In this document: piece after piece, positions 10,145-19,072 of the stretch
Position numbering within the stretch: the stretch's first letter is position 1
Layout of the letters: every line of letters starts with the position of its first letter
NCBI RefSeq assembly: GCF_002895435.1
Contig: NZ_POYJ01000016.1
Span: forward strand, 1 to 64,000
Direction of reading: 5' to 3'
DNA from: Aquimarina sediminis
GTDB lineage: Bacteria; Bacteroidota; Bacteroidia; Flavobacteriales; Flavobacteriaceae
Length of the DNA stretch: 64,000 nt
Program-made: the position numbers and the translations under genes
The notes under the pieces: generated by a model
Seen by the model: only the letters and a program-made list of their open reading frames with translations
What the model was told of the DNA's origin: nothing
The model's database searches: none

Positions 10145-11377
10145 CTACCTCACTTTAAGGGTTATAACCGCTATGATTGCTAAAACAATCCCAACAATCC
10201 AAAATCTCGAAACAATCTTACTCTCATGTATTCCTTTCTTTTGATAATGATGATGTAAAGGAGACATTAAAAATATCCTTCTTCCTTCTCCATGCTTTTT
10301 CTTGGTATATTTAAACCAACTTACCTGTATCATTACCGATAAAGTTTCGACAAAAAAGATCCCGCATATTATTGGAATTAAAAACTCCTTACGTATAGCT
10401 ATTGCAATTACAGCTATAATTCCACCAATAGTCAAACTACCAGTATCCCCCATAAAGACCTGTGCTGGGTAAGTATTGTACCATAAAAACCCTACTAAAG
10501 CCCCTGCGAATGCCGCAATATAAATTGTCATTTCGCCAGAATTTGGGATATACATAACATTGAGGTAATCTGAAAAAATAATATTACCGGACACCCATGC
10601 AAATAATGCCAAAGTCAATACCATTATAGCCGAAGAACCAGCTGCTAATCCATCAATTCCATCTGTAAGATTGGCTCCATTGGACACTGCTGTAACAATA
10701 AAAATTACGATTGGAATAAAAATCAACCATGCATATTTTGCTAAATCCGGGTTTATCCAAGTAATCAAACTTGAGTAATCAAATTCATTATTTTTAAAAA
10801 ATGGGATTGTCGTCTTTGTTGATTTTATAGCCGGATTAAAATCTGAAGTCTCTTCTACTTCAATAATAACCTGCTCAACTTCAGACTTTACTTTTTCTTC
10901 TTTGATAGTTATATCTTCATGAAAATACATTGTACATCCTACAATAATTCCAAGCCCTACTTGACCTATTACTTTAAATTTTCCTGCTAACCCTTCTTTG
11001 TTTTTCTTTTTTATTTTCAAATAATCATCTGTAAAACCAATCACTCCCATCCAAAGAGTAGTTACTATCAACAGAATGACATATATATTATCCAGTTTTG
11101 CAAATAACAATACGGGAACCAAAGTTGCCAAAATAATAATGACTCCTCCCATTGTTGGAGTACCAGCTTTTTCTGATTGCCCATCCAGCCCCAACTCACG
11201 AATACTTTCCCCCATTTGTTTTCTACTTAGAAAGCGTATAATTCGTTTACCATATATAGTAGAAATCAATAGCGAAAGTATAATTGCCATTGCAGCCCTA
11301 AAAGTGATAAACTGAAACAGCGTAGCCCCGGGGAATTGGTACTCGCTTTCCAAAAATTCAAATAGATAATATAGCAT
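10145..11377 (-). CDS. mraY: Phospho-MurNAc-pentapeptide transferase MraY
   Basis: Integral membrane enzyme that joins phospho-MurNAc-pentapeptide to undecaprenyl phosphate, giving lipid I. The catalytic and Mg-binding motifs are intact: FTDDYLK with the Asp pair at 117-118, [12 protein letters not shown] at 236-247, [12 protein letters not shown] at 308-319, and HHH at 375-377. It has 410 residues, about 50 more than the E. coli enzyme. The extra part is a charged insertion at about 152-205 between membrane helices. It sits between murE and murD as in most dcw clusters. Confidence 0.97.
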   Translation of the reverse strand: MLYYLFEFLESEYQFPGATLFQFITFRAAMAIILSLLISTIYGKRIIRFLSRKQMGESIRELGLDGQSEKAGTPTMGGVIIILATLVPVLLFAKLDNIYVILLIVTTLWMGVIGFTDDYLKIKKKNKEGLAGKFKVIGQVGLGIIVGCTMYFHEDITIKEEKVKSEVEQVIIEVEETSDFNPAIKSTKTTIPFFKNNEFDYSSLITWINPDLAKYAWLIFIPIVIFIVTAVSNGANLTDGIDGLAAGSSAIMVLTLALFAWVSGNIIFSDYLNVMYIPNSGEMTIYIAAFAGALVGFLWYNTYPAQVFMGDTGSLTIGGIIAVIAIAIRKEFLIPIICGIFFVETLSVMIQVSWFKYTKKKHGEGRRIFLMSPLHHHYQKKGIHESKIVSRFWIVGIVLAIIAVITLKVR

Positions 11378-11426
11378 AAGTTATATAACCTTTTTTGACT
11401 CCTTTACAGGAGAGTAAAAAAGGGTT

Positions 11427-12890
11427 TTATTTATTTAGTTTTTTAAGTTCTTCTTTAACAATTTCAAAATCATTAAAATCAAATCGCTCTCCATTAATCT
11501 CCTGGTAGGTTTCATGACCTTTGCCAGCAATAAGGATGATATCATCTTTATTTGCTAATTGACATGCTGTCTTAATTGCTTGTTTTCTATCTGTTATTGA
11601 TAAGGTTTTCTTATAATCTAATGGCTCTACCCCTTTTTCTATATCTTCAATAATTTGGTCAGGGTCTTCTGTTCTAGGGTTATCACTAGTAAAAATTGCC
11701 TTATTACTAAGTTTGGCTGCTATATTACCCATTACCGGTCGTTTCATCTTATCTCTATCACCACCACAACCAACAACCGTTATTAATGTTTCATTATTAG
11801 TTCGAATATCATTTATCGTTTCCAATACATTTTTTAGAGCATCTGGGGTATGTGCGTAATCAACAATAGCCGTAATTTTCTGATCTGAAATTAAATACTC
11901 AAACCTTCCACTTACACTTTGCAAATCACTAAGCAACTGTAATGTCTCTAAATTCTCTAACCCCAATAGTTCGGCAACACCAAAAATTGCTAATAAATTA
12001 TAAGCATTAAAACTACCTATCAGTTTTGCCCAAACCTCATGATCATTTAATTTTAGCAACAGCCCTTCGAGGCTATTTTCTAAAATCTGACCTCTATAGT
12101 CTGCATAAGACTTTAAAGCATACCCATATTGTTTTGCTTTGGTATTCTGAAGCATGTATGCTCCGTTTTTATCATCTCTATTAACTAATGCAAATGCTTT
12201 TGCTGACAAACCATCAAAAAACACTTTTTTAACATCACGATACTCTTTAAATGTATTATGATAATCCAAATGATCATGAGATAGGTTAGTAAAAACCCCT
12301 CCTTCAAACACCAACCCTTCGGTTCGTTTTTGATGAATCCCATGAGAGCTAACTTCCATAAAACAATATTCAACTCCTGCTTTATTCATTTCTTTGAGAT
12401 AATAGTTTATCGTCAGAGAATCAGGGGTTGTATGTGTTGTATTATACGTTTCAGAATCCACCAAAATCTTTACTGTCGACAATAAACCTACTTTGTAGCC
12501 TGCTTTTTTAAAAAGTTGGTACAATAAAGTAGCAATGGTTGTTTTTCCATTGGTGCCGGTTACTCCAACTAATTTTAGGTTTTCGGAAGGTGAATCATAA
12601 TAATTAGATGCCATTATCGCTAAAGCTGACTGTGTATCTTCAACTTCTACATAAGTCACCCCATCAATCTTTAGATCAGGTGTATTTTCACAAATCACTG
12701 TAACCGCTCCTTGATTTATTGCTTTCTCTATATAATCATGTCCATCAGAAACAGACCCCCTAATAGCAACAAATACATCATCTTGCTCAACTTTTCTCGA
12801 GTCAAACTCAATTTTATTAATACTTAACACAGTATTACCTACTACGGCATTAATAGCTACTTTGTATAAAATATCTTTTAGTTCTATCAC
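11427..12890 (-). CDS. murE: UDP-MurNAc-tripeptide synthetase MurE (meso-DAP type)
   Basis: Mur ligase that adds the third amino acid of the stem peptide. It has the P-loop GVTGTNGKTTIATLL at about 109-123 and a C-terminal DNPR motif (SDNPRTEDP). In the family DNPR marks enzymes that add meso-diaminopimelate rather than lysine, so the wall here is predicted to be DAP-type. The length is 487 residues. Its ATG overlaps the ftsI stop by 4 bases, indicating coupling to ftsI. A 49-base gap separates it from mraY. Confidence 0.97.
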   Translation of the reverse strand: MIELKDILYKVAINAVVGNTVLSINKIEFDSRKVEQDDVFVAIRGSVSDGHDYIEKAINQGAVTVICENTPDLKIDGVTYVEVEDTQSALAIMASNYYDSPSENLKLVGVTGTNGKTTIATLLYQLFKKAGYKVGLLSTVKILVDSETYNTTHTTPDSLTINYYLKEMNKAGVEYCFMEVSSHGIHQKRTEGLVFEGGVFTNLSHDHLDYHNTFKEYRDVKKVFFDGLSAKAFALVNRDDKNGAYMLQNTKAKQYGYALKSYADYRGQILENSLEGLLLKLNDHEVWAKLIGSFNAYNLLAIFGVAELLGLENLETLQLLSDLQSVSGRFEYLISDQKITAIVDYAHTPDALKNVLETINDIRTNNETLITVVGCGGDRDKMKRPVMGNIAAKLSNKAIFTSDNPRTEDPDQIIEDIEKGVEPLDYKKTLSITDRKQAIKTACQLANKDDIILIAGKGHETYQEINGERFDFNDFEIVKEELKKLNK

Positions 12891-14881
12891 GATAATTCTA
12901 ATCTGACTGTTTGATTTACTTTTACTTTAGTCCCTGGTTTTATAGACTGCTTCTTAACCCGCCCGGAGCCTTTTAATTTCACCTTTAATCCCATATTTTC
13001 TAGAAGCGAAATAACATCCATTGCTGGCATACCAGTTACATTTGGCATAATGGTCTTATACTTCTGAACATTCTCATAATACTTTTCATAACTTTTTACT
13101 ACAGGCTTACTTTCTACTGCGGTATAGGATACTTCATCGATTATTGGGATATCATTATAAATTTTTGTTGCAATTGTTTTAAAAACTGGAGCCGCAACAT
13201 CACTTCCATAATACCCTTTTTCTTTATTAGGTTTATGAATTACTACAATACAAGAATAAATAGGTTGATCTGCAGGAAAGTACCCCGCAAAAGAAGAAAT
13301 ATACTCACGTTCTTTATCTCTTCCGTAATTCCCCCAACATGTTCCTGTTTTTCCTGCTACAATAAAATTATTGGTCAGAATGTTTTTTGCTGTACCTTTT
13401 CTCACAACATTTTTCATCATTTCCTGTGTAATTTTCGCTGTCTCTTTAGAACATATAGTAGGGTTAAGGATTTCCTTATCAAATTTTTCTCTGGTTTTAT
13501 CCCAAGTTTTCACTTCTTTAATAAATCTTGGTTTTACCATTTCTCCATCATTAGCTATCGCATTATAAAAAGCTAGTACTTGCAAGGGAGTAAAAGCCAC
13601 ACCATAACCATGCGCCATCCATGGCAAAGTAGTACCATACCAATCATCATCTCCAGGGTAAGGAATTTTGGGTTCCCCTTCCCCTTTAATAGACAATCCT
13701 AGTGTTTCTCCCAGCCCCATATTGATTAATCTGTCTATAAATTTTCGAGGATTATCTTTATAGTTTTCATTGATCATCTTTGCAAAAGCGGTATTAGAAG
13801 ACACTTCAAATGCTTTTGCTGCTGATATCTTCCCATAACCACCCCATTTAGAATCTTTTACAACTCTATCATAGAATTTTACACGCCCATTTTCGGTATC
13901 AATCACATAACTAGAGTCGATTACCTTATCTTCTAAAGCAGCCACCATGGTCATTAACTTAAAAGTTGATCCTGGTTCGTGCGCTTCACCCACGGCATAG
14001 TTCAGTTTTTCATAATACTTCCCTGCCTTGGTACGTCCTAAATTAGAGATCGCTTTTACCTCTCCTGTTTTAGTTTCCATAACTACAACAGTACCATGTT
14101 CTGCTTCAAACTCTTCAAGCTGCTTCAATAAAGCATGATGAGCGATATCTTGTATATTTACATCAATTGTAGACACTACATCATACCCATCTTGTGGCTC
14201 AACTTCATTAGCATCTCCTATGGGCTTCCATTGATTTTTTGCAATCTTTTGCTTCTTTCTTTTTCCATCTTTACCTCTCAAAAACGGACCATATGCCCCT
14301 TCGAGTCCTACTCTGGTATAATACCCCTGATCATCTCTTCTTTCGTACCCCACTGTACGCTCGGCAATTTTACCAATAGGATGTTCTCTGACAGTACGCT
14401 GCTCTACAATTAAACCTCCTCGATTAGCTCCTAATTCAAATAATGGAAATTTTTTAACTCTCATATATTGAGAATACCCTAAATTTCTACGAATTAATAG
14501 ATACCTATTTTTATTACCTCTTGCTTTTCTGATGATCTTATCATAATACGTAACAGGCTTTTCAAACTCTTTAGACAAAGCTTGGCACAAAGGCTTAATA
14601 TGTTTACTAAAATCTTTATCGGTTACAGTAAGTGCATCGAACCTTATATCATATTTTGGAACCGATGTTGCCAAAAGATTTCCTTTGCTATCGTATAGAT
14701 TACCTCGATTCGCAGGTATATCAAAAGTTTTAAACACTCTTTCTTGAGCTTTTTCTCGATACACATCTCCCTCTACAAACTGTATGTTTACTAATTTCAC
14801 CAATACTGCAATCGCAAAGATGAACATACACGTTGCTATGAAATACAACCGGTTTAATATGTTTTTTTCTTTTATTGCCAA
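12887..14881 (-). CDS. ftsI: Septal transpeptidase FtsI (PBP) with PASTA domain
   Basis: Class B penicillin-binding protein that cross-links septal peptidoglycan with FtsW. It has one membrane anchor (about 12-31), a pedestal domain beginning near RGNLYDSKGN, and the transpeptidase triad: SxxK at S305 (PGSTFK), SSN at 361-363 and KTG at 511-513. A single PASTA domain closes the protein at about 607-664 (PNVTGMPAMDVISLLENMGL), a module that binds peptidoglycan or muropeptides and is absent from E. coli FtsI. It lies 6 bases after the FtsL-like gene and overlaps murE by 4 bases. Confidence 0.97.
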   Translation of the reverse strand: MAIKEKNILNRLYFIATCMFIFAIAVLVKLVNIQFVEGDVYREKAQERVFKTFDIPANRGNLYDSKGNLLATSVPKYDIRFDALTVTDKDFSKHIKPLCQALSKEFEKPVTYYDKIIRKARGNKNRYLLIRRNLGYSQYMRVKKFPLFELGANRGGLIVEQRTVREHPIGKIAERTVGYERRDDQGYYTRVGLEGAYGPFLRGKDGKRKKQKIAKNQWKPIGDANEVEPQDGYDVVSTIDVNIQDIAHHALLKQLEEFEAEHGTVVVMETKTGEVKAISNLGRTKAGKYYEKLNYAVGEAHEPGSTFKLMTMVAALEDKVIDSSYVIDTENGRVKFYDRVVKDSKWGGYGKISAAKAFEVSSNTAFAKMINENYKDNPRKFIDRLINMGLGETLGLSIKGEGEPKIPYPGDDDWYGTTLPWMAHGYGVAFTPLQVLAFYNAIANDGEMVKPRFIKEVKTWDKTREKFDKEILNPTICSKETAKITQEMMKNVVRKGTAKNILTNNFIVAGKTGTCWGNYGRDKEREYISSFAGYFPADQPIYSCIVVIHKPNKEKGYYGSDVAAPVFKTIATKIYNDIPIIDEVSYTAVESKPVVKSYEKYYENVQKYKTIMPNVTGMPAMDVISLLENMGLKVKLKGSGRVKKQSIKPGTKVKVNQTVRLELS

Positions 14882-14887
14882 AACAGC

Positions 14888-15199
14888 TTAGTTTTTTACT
14901 ATTATTTTTCTTGGAGGTGTTGCCGGACGTTTTAACCCTTTTTGCATCATCTTTTTTATTATCGAAGACTCCATCTTTAATCTCATCAACACCGTTTTTC
15001 CATCTACAAATTGTGTTCTTAGTTCTCTTGCTTCATTATTTAATCTTGCAATTTCGTGAACCTTACTCTCTGCGTTGTGCGAACTTGCAATCATTATTAT
15101 TGCCAAAAAAGACAAAAACAACAACATTCTCCAATTCTTCATTGCATCATCTGCAATAAGGAACTTACCTTTTAATATGTCATAAATCTTTTGTTTCAA
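14888..15199 (-). CDS. FtsL-like division protein
   Basis: A 103-residue bitopic protein with a basic cytoplasmic N terminus, one membrane helix at about 24-42 (MLLFLSFLAIIMIASSH) and a periplasmic helical segment (VHEIARLNNEARELRTQF) that looks like a short coiled coil. FtsL proteins share this architecture but little sequence, so identity rests on topology and on position between rsmH and ftsI, where ftsL normally lies. FtsL forms a trimeric complex with FtsB and FtsQ that activates FtsWI; no FtsB is seen in this window. The start overlaps the rsmH stop by 4 bases. Confidence 0.82.
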   Translation of the reverse strand: MKQKIYDILKGKFLIADDAMKNWRMLLFLSFLAIIMIASSHNAESKVHEIARLNNEARELRTQFVDGKTVLMRLKMESSIIKKMMQKGLKRPATPPRKIIVKN

Positions 15200-16101
15200 A
15201 TCTTTTCTGCAATTCTAAGTTTTGCACTACGTGCTCTATTATTCACTTTAATTTCTTCTTGTTCAGGAACAATTAATCTTCCTACTTTTCTAAAAGGTAC
15301 AGATACATTACCATATAGATCTTTCTCTGGCTCTCCTTCAAACAAACCATTTCGTATAAACCGTTTTACCAATCTATCCTCTAGAGAGTGATAGGATATT
15401 AAACTAATCCTACCTCCTGGATCCAAAAGAGCCGTTGTTTGTAACAAAAATTCTTTAAGAACTTCAATTTCCTGATTTACTTCAATACGAATTGCTTGGT
15501 ATATCTGTGCTAATACTTTATGCTCCTTATGTTTTGGTAAAAATGGTTTCAATACCTCTTTTAATTCTACACTTGTTTTTATAGGCTCTTCTTTTCTAAC
15601 GGCTATTATCGCTCTTGCAAGCTTTGGTGCATTTCTTAATTCTCCATATTGCAAAAACATTCTTCTTAAATCAGACTCGTCATATTCATTAATAACATGA
15701 TATGCAGACACCTCTCCACCTTGATTCATTCTCATATCCAAATCTGCCTCAAAACGAGTAGAAAACCCTCTATCGGCAACATCAAATTGATGTGACGAAA
15801 CTCCAAAATCACCTAGAATACCATCAACCTTTTTAATCCCGTAAAACCTAAGAAACCTCTTAAGAAACCTAAAATTCTCATTTATCAGAACAAACCTCTC
15901 ATCATCCAGTGCATTACCCAAAGCATCCTTATCCTGATCAAAAGCAAACAACTTACCGTCTACTCCCAATCTTTTCAAAATCTCTTTAGAGTGGCCACCG
16001 CCGCCAAATGTAACATCTACATAGACTCCATTTGGCTTAACGGCCAACCCATCTACTGTTTCTTTAAGTAAAACTGGATTATGATACTCCATCTGTTTCA
16101 T
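15196..16101 (-). CDS. rsmH: 16S rRNA (cytosine-N4)-methyltransferase RsmH
   Basis: SAM-dependent enzyme that methylates N4 of C1402 (E. coli numbering) in the decoding centre of 16S rRNA. The N terminus YHNPVLLKETVDGL and the SAM loop DVTFGGGGHSKEIL (about 29-42) are the RsmH signature. ISYHSLEDRLVKRF occurs near residue 240. The length is 301 residues. Met4 (MEYHNP) is an alternative start. It is the second gene of the cluster, 56 bases after mraZ, and couples to the FtsL-like gene through a 4-base overlap. Confidence 0.97.
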   Translation of the reverse strand: MKQMEYHNPVLLKETVDGLAVKPNGVYVDVTFGGGGHSKEILKRLGVDGKLFAFDQDKDALGNALDDERFVLINENFRFLKRFLRFYGIKKVDGILGDFGVSSHQFDVADRGFSTRFEADLDMRMNQGGEVSAYHVINEYDESDLRRMFLQYGELRNAPKLARAIIAVRKEEPIKTSVELKEVLKPFLPKHKEHKVLAQIYQAIRIEVNQEIEVLKEFLLQTTALLDPGGRISLISYHSLEDRLVKRFIRNGLFEGEPEKDLYGNVSVPFRKVGRLIVPEQEEIKVNNRARSAKLRIAEKI

Positions 16102-16157
16102 CTCTATTACCTCAATAGTTAAATCAAATCCTTATTCTCTCGATTGCTGCCTGTTCA

Positions 16158-16625
16158 CTAATCAAAACTCAACTCATCGTCAAGTCCCATAACCTCTTCT
16201 GCCAAATCAGCAAAATCCCCGGCTACATCTTCAATTTCTTTTTCGTACTTATCTTTATCCCAAACCTCTATAATATTGACAGCTGAAGACAATACTAAAT
16301 CCTTAGTAATACCTGCAAAGCTGACTAAGTCTTTTGGAATTAAAAGACGACCTGCAGCATCGATTTCTACCACTTTTACTCCAGCAGTAAATCGCCGGAT
16401 AAAATCATTGTTTTTCTTTTTAAAGCGGTTAAGTTTGTTGATTTTTTGCATTAAAAGATTCCATTCCGCCATTGGATACAACTCCAAACAAGGCTGAAAA
16501 ACAGCTCTTTTCAATACAAATCCATCTTGCAACACCGGCGAAAGTTGCTTTTTGAAAGCAACAGGCATCATTAGACGTCCCTTAGCGTCTGCCTTACATT
16601 CATATGTGCCGATTAGATTTACCAC
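16158..16625 (-). CDS. mraZ: Transcriptional regulator MraZ
   Basis: A 155-residue protein with two SpoVT-AbrB (MraZ) half-domains, each with the KGRL/AGRL hallmark: ADAKGRLMMP near residues 13-22 and IDAAGRLLIP near 92-101. MraZ forms a ring that binds tandem repeats upstream of its own gene and represses or tunes the dcw cluster. The start codon is GTG at 16623-16625. The sequence AGGGGA about 7 bases upstream is a Shine-Dalgarno-like site, rare in this phylum, and supports that start, as does the family N terminus LIGTYEC. It is the first gene of the cluster. Confidence 0.95.
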   Translation of the reverse strand: MVNLIGTYECKADAKGRLMMPVAFKKQLSPVLQDGFVLKRAVFQPCLELYPMAEWNLLMQKINKLNRFKKKNNDFIRRFTAGVKVVEIDAAGRLLIPKDLVSFAGITKDLVLSSAVNIIEVWDKDKYEKEIEDVAGDFADLAEEVMGLDDELSFD

Positions 16626-16651
16626 TTTATCCCCTTAAACGTTTAATAAGT

Positions 16652-16695
16652 CAAATATATTGAAAAAATTACCACTTTTTACCACAATCTACCAC
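16652..16695 (-). promoter_or_regulatory. mraZ promoter with three MraZ-type boxes
   Basis: On the minus strand a perfect Bacteroidota -7 element TATATTTG occupies 16652-16659, 26 bases before the GTG start. Directly upstream are three copies of GTGGTA (plus-strand taccac at 16670-16675, 16680-16685 and 16690-16695), spaced exactly 10 bases apart, one helical turn. In other bacteria MraZ binds tandem short G-rich boxes with 9-11-base spacing at this place, so these are the predicted operators. There is no good -33 TTG; the boxes occupy that region. A fourth GTGGTA overlaps the start codon. Confidence 0.75.
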
Positions 16696-16893
16696 ATTGT
16701 TAATAAGTTGTCTTTAAAAAAGCAAAGCGAATTCATTCAATAACCATAAGATTTTGTCTATCAACACTCTACGATACAGCTTGTAAATTCGTGCTTTTAG
16801 ACAATTTTGATCAGAATTAATCGGTCAAAAAAAAAATAAAAAAAATCATTCTGTAGTATTGATAAAAAAACTCAAAACTAATTATGAAAATGC

Positions 16894-16901
16894 TATATTT
16901 G
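16894..16901 (+). promoter_or_regulatory. Putative -7 element of the hydrolase-engB unit
   Basis: TATATTTG matches the Bacteroidota -7 consensus TAnnTTTG and lies 25 bases before the hydrolase start. No TTTG is found at the expected -33 distance. The rest of the 16626-16926 gap holds the divergent mraZ control region and A/T runs, with no other gene seen. Confidence 0.55.
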
Positions 16902-16926
16902 CGTTTAATTCTTGTAAGAAGTATTA

Positions 16927-17697
16927 ATGAAGCACGAATTAAAAAAAGACGGAAAATTTAGTTATCTAGATTTAGGGGAAGGTACACCGATCATCATTTT
17001 ACATGGATTGATGGGTGGGCTGAGTAATTTTGAAGGTGTAAGTTCTTATTTTCCTGAAAATGGATATAAGGTCTTGATCCCAGAACTTCCAGTTTACACT
17101 CTACCTTTATTAAAAACTAAAGTTAGCACCTATGCCAAGTATCTTAAGGATTTTATAGATCGCTTAGGATATGGTGACAAAGAGGTCATACTTCTTGGCA
17201 ATTCTCTTGGAGGTCATATTGCACTTTTATGCACCAAAATGTTTCCTGAAAAAGTAAAGGCTCTTGTTATAACAGGAAGCTCTGGTCTTTATGAAAGTGC
17301 GATGGGTGAAAGCTACCCAAAACGTGGTGATTATGAATTCATTAAATCCAAAGCGGAAAATGTGTTTTATGATCCAGCCATTGCAACAAAAGAAATTGTT
17401 GATGAAGTATATTCTACAGTAAATGATCGAAATAAGTTGATCAGAACTCTAGCAATTGCCAAAAGTGCTATTCGACACAACATGGCAAAAGATTTACCAA
17501 AAATGAATACACCAACCTGTATTATTTGGGGAAAAGATGACAATGTTACACCGCCAGAAGTAGCCAATGATTTTAATCGATTGTTACCTGACTCGGACTT
17601 ATATTGGATAGACAAATGCGGGCATGCCGCAATGATGGAACACCCCGACGAGTTTAACAAGTTATTTCACAACTGGCTACAAGAGCGTAACTTCTAA
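16927..17697 (+). CDS. Alpha/beta-fold hydrolase
   Basis: A 256-residue cytoplasmic alpha/beta hydrolase without a signal peptide. The oxyanion-hole motif HGLMGG is at 26-31. The nucleophile elbow GNSLGG is at 91-96 with Ser93, a likely acid is Asp204 or Asp205 in WGKDD, and the catalytic histidine is His233 in CGHAAMMEHP. The substrate cannot be read from the sequence; relatives include lipid and ester hydrolases and proline-iminopeptidase-like enzymes. It is 14 bases upstream of engB on the same strand, so the pair is probably one transcript that diverges from mraZ. Confidence 0.88.
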   Translation: MKHELKKDGKFSYLDLGEGTPIIILHGLMGGLSNFEGVSSYFPENGYKVLIPELPVYTLPLLKTKVSTYAKYLKDFIDRLGYGDKEVILLGNSLGGHIALLCTKMFPEKVKALVITGSSGLYESAMGESYPKRGDYEFIKSKAENVFYDPAIATKEIVDEVYSTVNDRNKLIRTLAIAKSAIRHNMAKDLPKMNTPTCIIWGKDDNVTPPEVANDFNRLLPDSDLYWIDKCGHAAMMEHPDEFNKLFHNWLQERNF

Positions 17698-17711
17698 TCA
17701 AAACAGATATT

Positions 17712-18317
17712 ATGAAGATTAACAGCGCTGAATTTGTAATAAGTAATAGCGATGTTTCCAAATGCCCTAAAGAGAAACTCCCGGAATATGCATTTATTGG
17801 AAGATCCAATGTAGGAAAATCCTCCTTAATTAACATGCTTACTAGTCGTAAGAGCCTTGCCAAAACTTCTGGTCGACCAGGAAAAACACAGCTCATTAAT
17901 CATTTTGTAATTAATAAAGCTTGGTTTTTGGTTGATCTACCAGGATATGGCTACGCAAGGGTATCTAAGTCTGCAAAAAAAATATTTCAAAAATTCATAA
18001 CCTCTTATTTTTCAAAAAGAATTCAGTTGGTATGCGCTTTTATATTGGTAGATTGTCGACATGAACCTCAAAAAATAGATCTTGAGTTTATGCAATGGCT
18101 AGGCGAAAACCAAATACCTTTTGCTATTGTTTTTACAAAAGCAGATAAATTATCAAAAAACAAGCTACCCATTCAGATAAACAGTTATATAGAAGAAATG
18201 CTTAAGTATTGGGAAGAAATGCCAAAATACTTCATCACGTCATCCACCTCGGGACTTGGTAAAGACGAACTTCTAAATTATATTGCTGAAATCAATAATG
18301 AACTAAAAAACTCTTAG
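17712..18317 (+). CDS. engB: Ribosome biogenesis GTPase EngB (YsxC/YihA)
   Basis: A Ras-like GTPase needed for assembly of the 50S subunit. The nucleotide motifs are complete: G1 GRSNVGKSS (30-38), G3 DLPGYG (75-80) and G4 TKADK (142-146), with the family's ETRISGRPGKTQ-like switch seen here as KTSGRPGKTQ (51-60). The length is 201 residues. It follows the hydrolase by 14 bases and runs head-on into the minus-strand gene at 18319, with only one base between the two stop codons. Confidence 0.97.
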   Translation: MKINSAEFVISNSDVSKCPKEKLPEYAFIGRSNVGKSSLINMLTSRKSLAKTSGRPGKTQLINHFVINKAWFLVDLPGYGYARVSKSAKKIFQKFITSYFSKRIQLVCAFILVDCRHEPQKIDLEFMQWLGENQIPFAIVFTKADKLSKNKLPIQINSYIEEMLKYWEEMPKYFITSSTSGLGKDELLNYIAEINNELKNS

Positions 18318-18318
18318 C

Positions 18319-18675
18319 TTATTTTTTTAAAACTTCAATCAATTCTTCTATAGAACGCAATGACATAAGTTCTTTTGAATCCAAAAACACAACAGCTTCA
18401 TTTTCTTTCTTTTGCAATACAACAGGAAAACTGAGGTTATTATACACTTCATTAGTATACTTTTGTAAAAACATATTTTTATACATAAACTCAAATTCAA
18501 AATCAGCATTTTCCCTATAATTCTTCCAAGCTTCCTTTTCAGAAAACCTACCGTGTGTCAAGCCACAAAGCGAACAGGAATACGTATTTGGACTAACTAT
18601 CTTATGAATACCATCAAGGTATTTATTTAGAATACCAGACTTAGTATTATATACAAAAAGTAGTTTCTTTTTCAA
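18319..18675 (-). CDS. Conserved protein of unknown function with CxxC motif
   Basis: A 118-residue protein I recognise only as a recurring, unnamed bacterial family. The N terminus KKKLLFVYNTKSGILN resembles a beta strand and loop. It is followed by a Cys pair in SCSLCGLTHGRF (C34, C37) with His41 close by, which could bind a metal or be redox-active. The C-terminal half has PVVLQKK and a helical end. There is no signal peptide, so it should be cytoplasmic. Some database relatives carry the label GTPase, but no P-loop is visible here. It converges with engB and precedes nothing obvious; no function is assigned. Confidence 0.75.
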   Translation of the reverse strand: MKKKLLFVYNTKSGILNKYLDGIHKIVSPNTYSCSLCGLTHGRFSEKEAWKNYRENADFEFEFMYKNMFLQKYTNEVYNNLSFPVVLQKKENEAVVFLDSKELMSLRSIEELIEVLKK

Positions 18676-18733
18676 AAATATAATTTTGGAGGTTAGTCAA
18701 TAAAACCTTCAAAACATTTCAAAATAGTGTATA

Positions 18734-19072
18734 TTAATTCTGTTTTAGATTTAATTTCTCTGCAAAATAATCACAAAAATCTTTCATTGTCGCAGACATT
18801 TTCTCATCTTGAGTAGCACGATAAAAAGTATCACTCATTGCCACCAGTGTTTGATGAAAAAAGATCTTCATCTCATCTACCGGCATATCTTTGGTCCATA
18901 GATCAATTCGTAAACTTTCTTTACTTTCACTATTCCATACCGACAAAAGCATTGCTTTGGTCTCCTCATTTTCTACCCCCCCATCTTTTGCAGTCCATTT
19001 TAACTGCTCTGGAATTCGGTTTTCGTCTAATTCAATATCTATTTTAATCTCAGATTTATGCATGTTTGCCAT
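18734..19072 (-). CDS. gldC: Gliding motility protein GldC
   Basis: A 112-residue cytoplasmic protein matching GldC: the start HKSEIKIDIELDENRIPEQL, then WTAKDGG and a C-terminal TMKDFCDYFAEKL. In Flavobacterium johnsoniae gldC lies directly after gldB and loss of it impairs, but does not abolish, gliding. Its biochemical role is unknown. The ATG overlaps the gldB stop by one base (TAATG), so the two are translationally coupled, as in F. johnsoniae. Confidence 0.93.
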   Translation of the reverse strand: MANMHKSEIKIDIELDENRIPEQLKWTAKDGGVENEETKAMLLSVWNSESKESLRIDLWTKDMPVDEMKIFFHQTLVAMSDTFYRATQDEKMSATMKDFCDYFAEKLNLKQN

